Of a stretch of 64,000 nucleotides of DNA, positions 23,346-34,483 are shown piece by piece (the first letter of the stretch is position 1; the number at the start of each line of letters is the position of its first letter). Position numbers and translations under genes: made by a program. The DNA is from Myrica gale (Eukaryota; Streptophyta; Magnoliopsida; Fagales; Myricaceae): contig OZ005607.1 of assembly GCA_963930655.1 (NCBI GenBank), positions 9,130,874 through 9,194,873 of the forward strand, written 5' to 3'. The notes under the pieces are model-generated. The model saw nothing but the letters and a program-made list of their open reading frames with translations, ran no database searches and was not told the DNA's origin.

Positions 23346-26018
23346 GGTATTAGCAGTTGAAGAGGGAGGGGGCCAGGGTCTCCTTAAACAGGTTGGCCCC
23401 CTAAAAGTCCAGCCCAAGCCCTGTCCAGCCTTTTTTTTTTTTTTTTTAAAAAAATTAGTAAAAAAAAACACAGGGTGAAAAGCGTCTGACTCCTCATACT
23501 CCTCCCTCTCTCACATTTCTCCCTCTTTAGACCTCCACCGCCGCCGCTCTCTCCCTCTCCCTCTCTACCTCTCCAGACCTCCGTTGTCACGCAGACTCTC
23601 TATCCCTATTTGCCTCTCTTGGGATCTCTCTCTTTCTCTCTCTCAAGTCTCAATGTCTCAGACTCTCAGTCGACTCTCTCTCTCTCTTTCTCTCTCTCAG
23701 GCGCCAGGTAGAGGCAGGTACCGAATTTAGCCCATTAGAATTTAGGTCATAGTCATAGAAATGCAGCAAATGCTGCCAAAAAAAGGAATATCAAATATCA
23801 TGTGAAATTTATTTTGTAGATTATTTTAGAACTATATTATTTATTTGAAAGCACCGTGTTAGAACTTAGAGGGAATTCAATTGAAAAATTGACAGGAGCT
23901 TATTGATATTGTAATTTATTTTGTGTGATATTGACAGGAGTAATTGACATCCCAATTGTACCAACTTTGTGGCTCGATGATTTGTTGCTATTGTTATTTC
24001 TGTCTGGTCTCTTCTACCACTACCAGTGGTCCAGTGGATTGATTTGCGATCAAAGTCAGTGATTTTCTTGAAATGGAATCTCATTTTGATGTTAACTCTC
24101 TCTGATTTAAGTTTATATACATACAATATATGAATACGTGATGGTTTTAGATTAAGATTTCTTCTAAGATCTTGATGTTGCTTTTTGTTATGATGTTATC
24201 TGTAGACTGAAAAGTATGGAAAATGAAATAGGTTTTTTTTGGAGTTATGGTTAAAAGAATATGAGTTGTTCAAATATAGTGTATCAGAGGATGAGCCATA
24301 TTGCTTGTGGTGTTATCTATTTAGGCAAAGTAGAGGATCAAGATCTGGGTGAGATATGTTTACATCTACGAGATTTAACAATTGGAAAAAAGAAGTTGAG
24401 GTATTTGGGAGTCATGTTAGTACATTTAATAGTGCTCACAATGATGCTAGAAGACAATGTAAAACACTCAGAAATCAGCGCCAAAGTGTGTCGCACATTT
24501 TATCTGCACACTAGCACGATGTAGAGAATGCTTATCGCATTCGTTTGACAGCGGTTTTAGATTGCATTCGTTTTCTTCTGGGGTAAGGATTAGCTTTTCG
24601 TGGTCATGACGAGTCCGAGAGTTCAATAAGGAAGGACAATTTTCTTGAGCTAGTGGAATGGTAAAACTTACGTAATGAAAAGGTTGCGAAGACACTTCAG
24701 TTGAATGCTCCTAGAAACAACCAAATGACTTTTCCACAAATTCAAAAGGAAATGGTGAGTGTTGCTGCAGCGGAGACCACACTTGTCATCATTACAGATA
24801 TTGGGGATGCATATTTTTCGTTTATAGTTTATGAGTCTCGAGATACGCCAGTGAATGAGCAAATAGCAGTGGTTTTGAGATATGTGAACAAAAGTGGACA
24901 AGTGATTGAAAAGTTTCTTGGTGTGGAACATGTTACCGACACTTGCTCCCAATCTTTGAAAAATGCTATAGACAAGTTATTTGCAAGACACGAGTTATCA
25001 ATATTCAAATTAAAAGGTCAAGGGTATGACGGAGCATCGAACATGCGAGGCGAGTTCAATGGGTTGAACTTGATCATTTTGATTGTGAATTCTGTCAGAG
25101 CTTCTTATAAAACGAGAGATATTCTTCAGCAAAGTCAACATGAGAAGATAATGGAACGGTTGGATAAGAGAGACATTTCTAGTAGAAGAGACATAAATCA
25201 AGAAACCAGTCTCGTAGGACCGGGTGATACTCGTTGGGGTTCATACCACGGTACAATAATATGTCTCTTCACTATGTGGTCAACAGTGTTGAATGTGCTT
25301 GAAAACATACATGAGGATGACACTGGCTCAAAACAAAGATCAATGGCTATAAGTTTGTTGGATAAGATACAAAGTTTCAACATTGTATTTCTTATGCATT
25401 TGTTGAGGAATATTATATGAATTACAAATGAATTGTCATAGGCCTTACAACAAAATGATCAAGACATTGTTAATACTATGACTTTGGTTTGAGTTGTGAA
25501 CCGTTGGTTGCAGGATTTGAGCGAGATGGAATGTGATGTTTTTTTTGGAAGAAGTCAAAACCTTTTGTCTGAATAATTCTATCAATGTGCCCAATATGGA
25601 AGACATTATTCCAACTCATGGTCGGGATCGGCATGGAGGGCAAACAATTACTTATTTGCATCGTTTTCGTGTAGAAATTTTTTGTCAAATTATTGATTTG
25701 ATCGCTGAGGAGATAGATCATCGTTTCACAGAAGTAAATACGAAGTTACTTCTCTGCATAGCATGTCTTGATCCAAGAAACTCATTTTTAGCATTTGATC
25801 ATGCTAAGTTACTTTGTCTTGCTGAGTTTTATCCAGAAGATTTTTCAGCAACTGATCATATGATACTTATAGATCAACTTCACACCTACATTTATGATAT
25901 GAAAAATAATGATGTTTTTTCTGGGCTTCAAGATATTGGAGGTCTTGCTGTGAAGATGGTTGAGTCATGAAAGTATACTCTATATTCATTCATTTATCTC
26001 CTTTTTGAGTTGGCATTG

Positions 26019-27307
26019 TGTTAGCTTTTAGTCACAATCAATGTTTTGATGATAACAATAAGAGTAATTAAAATGAGAAGCAAAAAAGATCTAAAATGAT
26101 CACGGAGCAATCAAACAACATCTCTTTCAGTGGAAGTGACTCTTAAAGTAAAGACTCAAGTTGTTAGGGTAATTTTTGTAACTTTAGACTTCATATTTAA
26201 CAGGGATTTAAATCACACACTTGCATAATTCTTCAAAACTTGCATAAATTGTTTTACCACTTGTTTTGAAGATTGAAAATATTTTATTGGTTTCAAATTA
26301 TCTCAATTAAACTCTCAAACCTTTTATATATTTATGGAAAGTTAGTCTTTAAAATTGAGTATTTTAAGTTGGTCAATATCGTGGTTTTATTTGAACCAGA
26401 TCATGTGTTTAAACTGTAGAGGTCGACCGACTAGTGAAGCAGTCGACCGGTGTACGACCGCTTGGTATAGCGTTCAACCGGTTTGTTTTAAAAAAGAGTT
26501 GTTCTGATTTTTGACATTATGACCATTGGGATAATGGTAACCTACATCGGTCGACCGACTCGTCGTGATTTTGACAGATCGACTCCTAACGGCTATTAAC
26601 GGCTAATTTTCATATGAACCGTATATAAAGCCATCCTTAAGCCTTTTAAAAGTTGTTGAATGACCAAAATCATTTTACTAAGGCTAAGAGTGATAAAAAA
26701 AACTTTGAACCCTTCGTCTAACATCATTCACACATAATCATCACTTTCACATCCTTATTATTGTGTGAAGCCTAAGAGATAGAAATCTTTCATTGTAACA
26801 TCTACTCCATCAAGGGAGTTTTAGTGGGCATTTTCGTTCATCATTATACACTTCTAAGAGAGTGATTCTACTTTTTTCTTTCAGTGAGAGTTGTTCATCG
26901 AAAGAATGAGTTTTGAAAGGTTTGTTCTCAAACTCGTACTTGAGGCTTGAAGAGGTGTTTCTCAAACTCAAGTGTACGGAAAATTTTTCCTTGGTTGAAG
27001 GTAGCATAGTGGAGAAACATCAAAGCTCGGTAAAGGAGTTTGAGGAGTAGATGTAGGCGGGTTTGCCGAACCACCTAAAAATCTTTTGTTTGCTTCTCTT
27101 CCCTTATCTTCTTAATTTGTGCTACTAGTTTCCTATTATAAGTTTTATTTGCATATTTGAGTTGTAATATATATTCTTCTGTTTAACCCTTTATCGATTC
27201 TCTTTGTGAAAATTGTAGCTAGCAAACACTTTCTTAAGAGTGAGTTTTGAAAAAATTTTGAAACTCAATTCACCCCCTCTTGGGTTGGTTTAATCCTGGA
27301 ATTTACA
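26019..27307 (+). mobile_element. Putative Copia LTR inside the hAT element
   Basis: The sequence starts TGTTAGC and continues with TTTTGATGATAACAA, wording typical of the 5' LTR of some Copia elements, and ends TTTACA just before TTGGTATCAAAG, the initiator-Met tRNA primer-binding site. A TATATAAAGCC at about 26623 is a plausible LTR promoter. It contains clustered TCGACCG motifs (26410-26580). The left junction splits the hAT coding text after ELAL. No second LTR is found, so the element is truncated on its right. Confidence 0.65.
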
Positions 27308-27700
27308 ATTGGTATCAAAGTTTGGTGCTCACTTGAGCAAGATTTAACAATCTTGAGTTAGAATAACAACTTCAAACAACAACTCTCATGTTGAGGGACT
27401 CTCAACATCTAAGCATCATTCCTTCAATGGAAGTAATTACACCAATTGGAAAAAAATGATGAAAATTTATTTTCAATCCATTGACTATGATTTATGGCTT
27501 TGTGTTTTGAATGGACTTCATTATCCTATGAAATCCGTAGATGAAAAAATTGTCCTTAAGACTGTTAATGAGTATACCGATGAGGACAAGAAGAAAATTT
27601 CTATAAATGTTAGTGCAATGAACATTTTTTATTGTGCTTTAGAGAGAAATGAATTCAATAGAATATATACTTGTGAAAGTGCAAAGGAAATTTGACATAC
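27308..27700 (+). pseudogene. Truncated Copia gag (UBN2-type) fragment
   Basis: After the primer-binding site, NYTNWKKMMKIYFQSIDYDL and ETLTVNEYTDEDKKK-like text are typical of the gag N-terminus of plant Ty1/copia elements. The frame reaches TGA at 27694 where Trp is expected in CESAKEIW, and the sequence returns to hAT coding text within about 20 bp. All pol functions are missing. This indicates an insertion followed by deletion of most of the element. Confidence 0.65.
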
Positions 27701-28010
27701 TTTATAAATTACTGATGAATGATAGTATGATAGTATATATTGAGAATGAAAATTTTGACACTATTGATAATGAAGTCATATTGCAACCTTTTCAAAAGAT
27801 GCAGAGTCGATCAATTGTCATCTCTCAGTCTCAGCAAATAATACAGTACGTGTATTTCAATATAATATATTTTTAATGTTTTTAATCCTTAATTTTCAAT
27901 ATTTTAACTCTAAGACATTTTTTTGCATTATGTAGTAAAAAAATTTGTCATTTTCCATTAGGATTTGCCCCCCATTCAGATTGATTCATGGCTCCGCCAC
28001 TGAGTATTAG

Positions 28011-29153
28011 AGGGCTTGATGATGTCTCTTTTGTTTTCTATGCAAGGGCTTGATGTCGCAACACACTATAAATATAATGGTTCTTCACTGCACGCGTCAT
28101 AAAGTTGTGGAGTTTTTTTGGTATAGAGCACACTAATAAAAAGTTGATGAGTTTTGTTGCTACGGAACATTGAACACGAAAATCTTGTTCTTTTGTTACG
28201 TGTTCTAAAGACTGTCTTCTCTCTAGAACTTAAAAAAAAACCTTCTGCCCCTAGTCTCCACTTCCCTCCTCCATTTCTAGCGGCGGGAGGAGCACCGACT
28301 CTTTCCGCCATCTACCACTCTTTCCTTCTCTCCTTTTGGTGACCAGTTCATGTTCTTCTCTCCTTTTCCCTTATTGTTTCCTTATTTTTTATTCGAAATC
28401 TTGACAGTTAGATCTTGGTGCACATATGCGTTATCGATGGATACAGCCCAGCTAGACGCCTTCTCAACCTCCAGGCGAGCTCAACCACACAACCCAGTTT
28501 TCGCAGTTTTGTAGGCCACATGCCTGTTGTGTGGATCCTTCTACCTATGGCGAGCCCAACGCCACCAAGTTGCTGATTTTCCGACGGCGCATGGGGTTTA
28601 TGCGTTTTTGGCCTCTCCACTCCGCTCGTCTGTGATGGCTATTTAGTCTTAGGTTGTGTTTCTGTTTGTATCTGCCATTGTTTATGTTTTGGTGTTCGAT
28701 AATGGTAGATATAACTACCGAGATCTGTAAAGACTAGAATTAAAAGCACTGACAACTTAGGCACAACAAAGCCCGCCAAAGGGCCAAAAATAAAAACATA
28801 AATTGTGAATTGACAACAAACCTTTAATATATTAATAGGCTTGGAACACTATAGATGTTCGAGTGAGTGTTTATTACAGGGAACTCAAAATTCTACCTAT
28901 ATGAGTGTCGGGGGTGGTGGCGCCCTCTATAAGAATTAGGTTTTGTCTATAGAGCACTCATGAAAAGGATACACGACCCACGACCTATCCACGGGTCAAC
29001 TTTATGAATCTATTGATGTGATTAATTCTTATGTGTGAGGTACATCCAGCTGGTTGAATATGATTAATGGTTAAAAATTTGTCTACCATACTTTTCTAAT
29101 CAGCTTTGACGTACTTTCACTAAGTAAAGGTTCAAGTCCACAAGACACCTTTA
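28011..29153. other. Repeat-derived intergenic DNA
   Basis: No gene is seen. Around 28735-28800 the sequence AGCACTGACAACTTAGGCAC with AAGCCCGCCAAAGGGCC resembles 42335-42382, so it is probably the 3' part of a dispersed LINE-like repeat in reverse orientation. Further copies of its body were not delimited. Confidence 0.4.
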
Positions 29154-29166
29154 TTTATGCATAAGA

Positions 29167-29944
29167 ATTTTTTTTCTAAGCAAGCAAACATAGCATCAAA
29201 CCAAAAGACAGTAAATCGGAGGGTGGGGAACCATACAAATTGGCCCAAACAACCACTGCAAACAGAAAAAAATAGAAAAAAATGAGCTCTTTGCCATGTT
29301 CAGATACCAGAGCCAAGACAGGGCCACCCTGAAGGTGGTTATCTGAAGAACTCCAAAGGTGGTTAACTCCATGTCTCTTCCCTCATTTCGTTCTTCCCTC
29401 ATTCCCTCATTCTGTTCGCTACAAGAAAGAAAGCAGTGGCAGATCTGAAGGCGGTTGAGCAGGACACCACACCATCATCTGATGATTAAAGACCAAGAGG
29501 ACACAAGGGCTCAGTGCAAAAATCAGAAGAAACCCCAAAAGGAACCACAACAGGGGAGGCGCGTGAGATCCACGTGCCACCCTAGACGACGGGTGAGGAG
29601 CACTTGAGTGAGGCCATGCCACTAAACAAAAAAGAGAAGGTAGATTGGAGAACTAGAAAAATGAAGGGAGGGCACGTGTATGGTGGTCAGCCACCAGAGG
29701 CAGTAGATCTGGTTTTCTTCTCTCAAAACGAAAAAAAAAACCCACAAAATTAGAAAACTACACGGAGAAAAAAAAAGAACGGAATGAGGGAAGAGAGATG
29801 GAGATGAAGATAAGAGAAGGGGAAAGAGGAGGAAGGAAAGGGAGAAGGAGTTGAAGCTCGGTCTCCCTTCCCTGAGATCACAATAAAAGAGAAAAGAGGG
29901 AACATAGAAGCTGGAAAAAAAGGTGAGAGAGAAAATGGGGGTTC
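29167..29944 (-). mobile_element. Non-LTR retroposon with 13-bp target duplication
   Basis: TTTATGCATAAGA flanks both sides (29154-29166 and 29945-29957). A T-run right after the left copy is the inverted poly(A) tail, so the element lies on the minus strand. It is about 780 bp, GC- and pyrimidine-rich toward its 5' end, and has no long reading frame. The similar layout of 30021-30777 and 56399-57386 suggests related non-autonomous LINE/SINE-type elements. Confidence 0.7.
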
Positions 29945-30020
29945 TTTATGCATAAGAGTTGTTATTTTGGTATTTTGAAAATGGTGGGAGATTGTTAACG
30001 TTTTTCAAAAGTAAGTTCGC

Positions 30021-30777
30021 TCTTGGATTAAGCATGTTTTAATGTCTCCTTTCTAGAGAGAGGCAACGCCTTCTCTCTAGAAACCCTTCCCTTATCCCCC
30101 CGCTTGCACCCCTCTCTACCTACTGTTCCCGATGGCGAGAGAAGTTCTTTCTCCTTCCGCCTCCCTCTCCCTTCCTGGTCTAGCCTTTTGTAGTTGAGAG
30201 CTATCCATATTTTCTTTTTCTGGCCCTTTTTTGTTTCTCCTCCAGTGGCTTCGAGCTTCAGATCTGGGCATTTTGAGTGGTCTTCAGTGACCACACGTTC
30301 AAGGGCTTGCGTCTCCTCCGTCAAACGCTCCGTTCAGTCGCTCCCCGTCACAGATCTGTTGACGCATGACGTCTTACGCGCGCGTGGATTTCATGAGCCA
30401 GATCCCTTGATTCCCCCCTCTCCCCTGTTTGGGCCTTTTTTGGTGGCTTTTGGAGGACACACCTCTCATAGTCCGCTTCAGCGTCTCCTAGCACTCTGGT
30501 TTGTTGTTATCTAGTGTCTCCTTGTTGGCGCGTGGCTCCCATGCACCGCCGCTCCTCCGGCCTGCTCTGCTGCCTCTGTTTGGTTTTTTATTTCTGTTTA
30601 TATTTTTTATTTTTCTTTTTTGTTGTTTTTGGGCTGGCGCTTGTGCGTATTGTATCGTCGTTAGGATGTGCTCGTTGGGTCGCCGCCTCTGTTGAGGGTC
30701 TGGCTCGCCCGTTAGAGCAATCTCCGCTGTATTTCGATCCCCGTGATGAAATACAGGCTCCACTTATTTGCCCAAAA
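30021..30777 (+). mobile_element. Non-LTR retroposon inserted in a CWC22 fragment
   Basis: AAAAGTAAGTTYGC flanks both ends (30007-30020 and 30778-30791, one mismatch), and the right end carries the A-run. The 757-bp body is rich in CT and CGC and has no retroelement reading frame. It lies in opposite orientation to the element ending at 29944, with about 76 bp between them. The right target-site copy lies within CWC22-derived coding text. Confidence 0.7.
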
Positions 30778-31245
30778 AAAAGTAAGTTTGCACCTGACTG
30801 CAGCACTGCTGGAGAATAATACATATCTTCATCTCTTGACCTGGCTCTAGTTTAATTTTCAAGAGGTCATGACAGGCTTCCTCAAAATCTACACTCGACA
30901 TAATAGTGAGGCAAATGGTCCTCCGAAGGTTTACAAGATTTGTCTCTGTTTTCCTGTATTTTCATCTGCTGCTCATCATCTTCTTCAGATTCATCACCCT
31001 CGTCTGAAGCGGCATCTGAGCCACCCTCATCCTCAGACTCCTCGCCCAGAATGTTTTTCTTAACCTCTTCGTAGCGTTTCTTGTTTACAAGGAATTGATC
31101 GTCTTTCTTGAATATATCAAGGGTCTAGTTCTGGATCTATTTCGTCTTGGAGAGATATCTCGTGGGTTAACTGATCTTCCTGCTCTACAAGGTGTAGCAT
31201 TTCTCGTTTTGTTCCTTCTAATGTGTGATAGGCCAGGTCTATGTG
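30778..31245 (-). pseudogene. CWC22: CWC22 (nucampholin) pre-mRNA splicing factor fragment
   Basis: On the minus strand, segments in order read LVEQEDQLTHEISLQDEIDP, LDIFKKDDQFLVNKKRYEEV, an acidic ESEDEGGSDAASDEGDESEE run, NLVNLRRTICLTIMSSVDFE and IKLEPGQEMKICI. These match the linker between the MIF4G and MA3 domains and the start of MA3 of CWC22, a spliceosome factor that recruits eIF4A3. At least two frameshifts are needed to join the pieces (near 31120 and 30940), and neither end of the protein is present. The 3' edge is interrupted by the retroposon at 30021-30777. The fragment is not expected to make a protein. Confidence 0.8.
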
Positions 31246-32261
31246 GTGACAATCTTCAATGCTAGAACAAATGTTACATTTACACCATTACCTACTTCAT
31301 TTTAGAAAACCAGGGGTTATCCGTTCTGATATGAGGTACCTTGTGCGATACCGTCGAAAGGCTTTTCAAACTCCATGGTTGTGTTAACTCATTTCGTTAA
31401 GCCTATGCCATCGCTAAAACTCAATGTATTAGACTTGTATTGCCAGAATTGCCGATCGGTTGCTGCTTTGGGTGTGTACAAAGTGCCAAGATCAACGACG
31501 GGGGTAGGAGTTAGAGATAACAGCCTTCTTTATAGGATGAGCTTCAATATCAATGGCACCTTCATCGATTTTTCTGGTTTGTAAAGCGTGTGGCATGTTG
31601 ACGGTTCAACATAGCAGTTGGCGTCACAAACTTCGGAAAACTACAAGTCAGAATTCGATGTCCATGTACAAGGCTTTATGAGGTGCTAATTTAAGGGCCG
31701 AAACCATGCCAACTTGGAAAACAATGAGGACACTAAGTTTGGAATGATGTTCCCTCGCCAGTTAGGACCAAAGGCTAACTTTAAAAGCACCAACAATCCA
31801 AATGTAATAATTATTCATTAGGAGAAGATATTCTGAGGATCCCAATTTGAACCAGTAATTCAGATTCAAAATTGGAAAAAAAATGAGGGAGATGTATACC
31901 TGTGATTCGGGCTTGTAAGTGAATAAAGAAAACTTCCTACGAGAGCATCATCTATGCATCCTCGACTGTGAAAAAAGCCAGAAGCTTACATGGAGAACTA
32001 AAGATTTCTGTTCACCTTCCACCCCAATAGAGGATCTTCAAACATTCAAAATACTCCATGATTTACGACCTACACTGGTTCTCGGAATTCTGACAATCGG
32101 CACAATTCAAACTGAAACTAAAATCACAGTTCTGTACAATGCATAATTTTTTGCACTTTCTTTCTGATGGGGTTGGTGTTTTTTCCTTTAGTCTTCTGAC
32201 AAGAGAGGTCGTCATACTTATCGGCACAATCTTTTTTTTTCTGAAAACTTATCGGTACAAT
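31246..32261. other. Intergenic region downstream of OBGM
   Basis: No recognisable gene. Short plus-strand frames near 31375-31584 and 31919-32146 lack known motifs. The stretch may contain further diverged pseudogene sequence from the CWC22 fragment, but I could not align it. Confidence 0.4.
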
Positions 32262-34447
32262 CTAATCAAGCAATATTTCATCTAAATTGAGTCCGCATGA
32301 AATTTCACCATTCACAAGGCTTTTGAGACCAGTTTTCAGCTCTGATATTCCCTCCTCCAAAACAGCACAAACAGGAAAAATAGGAACACCTGACACCCTT
32401 CTTTTGAATTCTTCATACACTTCTTCAGCCCCGTCCTCATCAATCTTATTTGCCACTATTAAAGATGGTCGACCAGAAAAACCCTCTTGATGGTACTCAA
32501 GCTCCAAAATAAGATCTTTCAGCTGTTCCCATGGTGGAATACCCTTTCTTCCATCTAGTGCAGCAGCTAAGTCTACCACGTAGGCCAGAACCTTAGTGCG
32601 TTCTATGTGGCGCAGGAATGCATGTCCAAGCCCACGATTCTCATGGGTACCTTTTATGAGCCCTGGAATATCAGCTACTGTGATTGATAAGTCATCAAAG
32701 TTTAGATTCCCTAAATTAGGCCTAAGTGTCGTGAAGGCGTAGTGTCCTACAGCGGGCTTAGCCCTTGATATAGCACCCAGTAGAGTACTTTTATCAGCAT
32801 TAGGCATCCCCACAAAGCTCACATCAGCAATACTCTTGAGTTCCAACACAACAATGGATTCAAAACCAGGCAAACCTTCACTAAGGGAGGACTGATCATC
32901 ATCAGACACTACGACATCGAAGGTTTTGTCCTTTTCAACCCCAGGCTCCATAAACTTTGACTTCTTTGAAACTCTGGCAGTAGAAACATTGCCTAGACCA
33001 CCCTCCCCTCCTTGAGCTACTATAACTCGTTGACCTTGTTCTGTTAATTCTGCAACATTGTATTGCATGTGTTCTGTCCCCTCCATCTCTTCTCTGTCAT
33101 CTGTGCAAACTTTGGATGTACAGTAAGAAGAAAATTGAGAAAGAGCATCAGTTGATGCAACTTCAGTTCCCTGCTTCATGATTGTTGATGTTCCTACAGT
33201 TTGATCTGATGAGCAATCAGTACGGAGTACTGATTTGACATCAGCTAGTATATTTGGGTCATTAGATGACGATTCCTGAGTAGACTCAGAGATATCATTG
33301 ACAAGGGTACCAGGTATCTCCCATGGATCCAAATCCGTCGAAGAGCATTTTTCAACAATGGATCGAATTTCACCCTTTATGAGATGTATCACAGTGCCAA
33401 AAGGTACATAGACAACCTACCCAACAAAATATTTCTAAGTGAGCCACTGCATTCTCGTTTAGTCAAGCGGGCCCATAAAAGCCAGTATGAACAATTTTCC
33501 AGGTAAACAAACCAGGTATAGAGAAATAACCTTATCGTCTCCTCTCGTTCCTATCATATCCTTTGAGGTTCCATGTCCTCCCTTGTCTGCAGACTGCAGG
33601 AAACCATAATTATTACTCAATTATGTCGCTGCTGAAAATGAAGCAATATTTTATCACAAAGATTGCAACAAGAAAGCTACATACAATGTGATGTTGTAAA
33701 CAGCTGAAGTCCCAAACTGTGGGGGAACATTCCAAAATCACATCACCACCTCTTCCACCGTTACCACCTTCATTGGTTCCGAAGTTAGACAACAGAAGTA
33801 GCAATTTCATAAATTAGGATTTTGCAGAGTCGCTAAATTATACAACTACAAAAGTACCAATACCAGAGCTAACTCAAGCAAAGTGATCACATGGTTGACT
33901 TCCAAAGTTCCAGACAGAGATCCATATCAAAGAAAACAGAAAATAAATGATTTTCCAGTCGTCCAACTAATTCCAGATACAGAAAAAGAGGACTTAACAG
34001 ACATAGAAGTTATGTCAAAGATACCAAACTATTTACCCACCATCAGCTCTGCCACGACGATCATGACGGCCACGGCGAAAGCTGGAACAACCATTGCCAC
34101 CATCACCTCCTTTAGCATATAGCTTAAACCTGTCAATCATTTTCCTCTCCTATAAAAAAAGGTTCCAAAGGTCCCATAACATGCTGCTTATGCTTTTCCA
34201 CACACAGACACCTTATTATGTAATGTTAATGTTGTTGGTGGTGGGATGTCTGTGCTGTGTTTGTGTGTGTATATGTAAGAGAAAAAGGAAAGAAGCAGGG
34301 TTATGTGGCAACCTATAAAGGGGCAAGCTTGGACTTCTTGCGAGGAGTATCTGAGTACATAGAGAACAACGAGAACATCCATGGAGATTTAGAGGAGTGT
34401 CTAAAGGCTTCCAAGTGCCAAAGAGGTTTTCCACAGCGTATCCACAT
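32262..34447 (-). CDS. OBGM: OBGM-like mitochondrial Obg GTPase with two suspect lesions
   Basis: Five exons are read: 34447-34313, 34149-34041, 33767-33685, 33593-33531 and 33416-32262 (515 codons). The order is a presequence-like N-terminus (MWIRCGKPLWHLEAF), the Gly-rich Obg fold (AKGGDGGNGCSSFRRGR and GGNGGRGGDVILE), a long insertion before the G domain as in plant OBGM, then the G domain with DIPGLIKG (G3), NKID (G4) and switch text TTLRPNLGN. Obg GTPases act in organellar large-subunit ribosome assembly. Two anomalies stand out. Codon 45, the last of exon 1, is TAG (34313-34315) where CAG (Gln) is expected. The P-loop reads MPNADKST, with Asp replacing the invariant Gly before Lys. Translation from the Met in exon 2 (34140) would give 466 residues without a presequence. 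It may be a decaying copy. Confidence 0.8.
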
Positions 34448-34483
34448 CTCCCTCAACCTCTCCTTAAGTTCAACGTGCTGATA

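Larger units (their letters stand above)
24248..27810 (+). pseudogene. hAT transposase pseudogene (TTF-zinc-finger/DUF4371 type)
   Basis: Fragments in order match the plant zinc-finger-TTF hAT family. A WLKEYELFKYS and CLWCYLFR segment lies at about 24248-24330. RFNNWKKEVE follows near 24370, and LAFRGHDESES near 24590. The catalytic core piece is at 24701-25420 (DESRD-like YESRDTPVNEQ, then GQGYDGASNMRGEFNG and DTRWGSYH). A C-terminal piece follows at 25533-25970. After the Copia insertion, the dimerisation-region tail MNDSMIVYIEN is at about 27710-27810. Several in-frame stops (for example at 24520 and 25968) and multiple frameshifts make it non-functional. It belongs to the element bounded at 23354 and 28002. 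Confidence 0.8.
23354..28002 (+). mobile_element. Degenerate autonomous hAT element with nested Copia
   Basis: The right end GGCTCCGCCACTG is a common plant hAT terminus (CAGTGGCGGAGCC reversed). The left end CAGTTGAAGAGGGAGG aligns to it as CAGT-G--GAG. Flanking octamers GGTATTAG (23346-23353) and AGTATTAG (28003-28010) match at 7 of 8 positions, the expected target duplication. The interior encodes a broken transposase, interrupted by Copia sequence. Confidence 0.75.

Noticed and set aside
30028..30824. Several overlapping frames of about 100 codons on both strands
   Set aside because: They lie in the GC-rich body of a non-LTR element bounded by a target duplication, with no domain.
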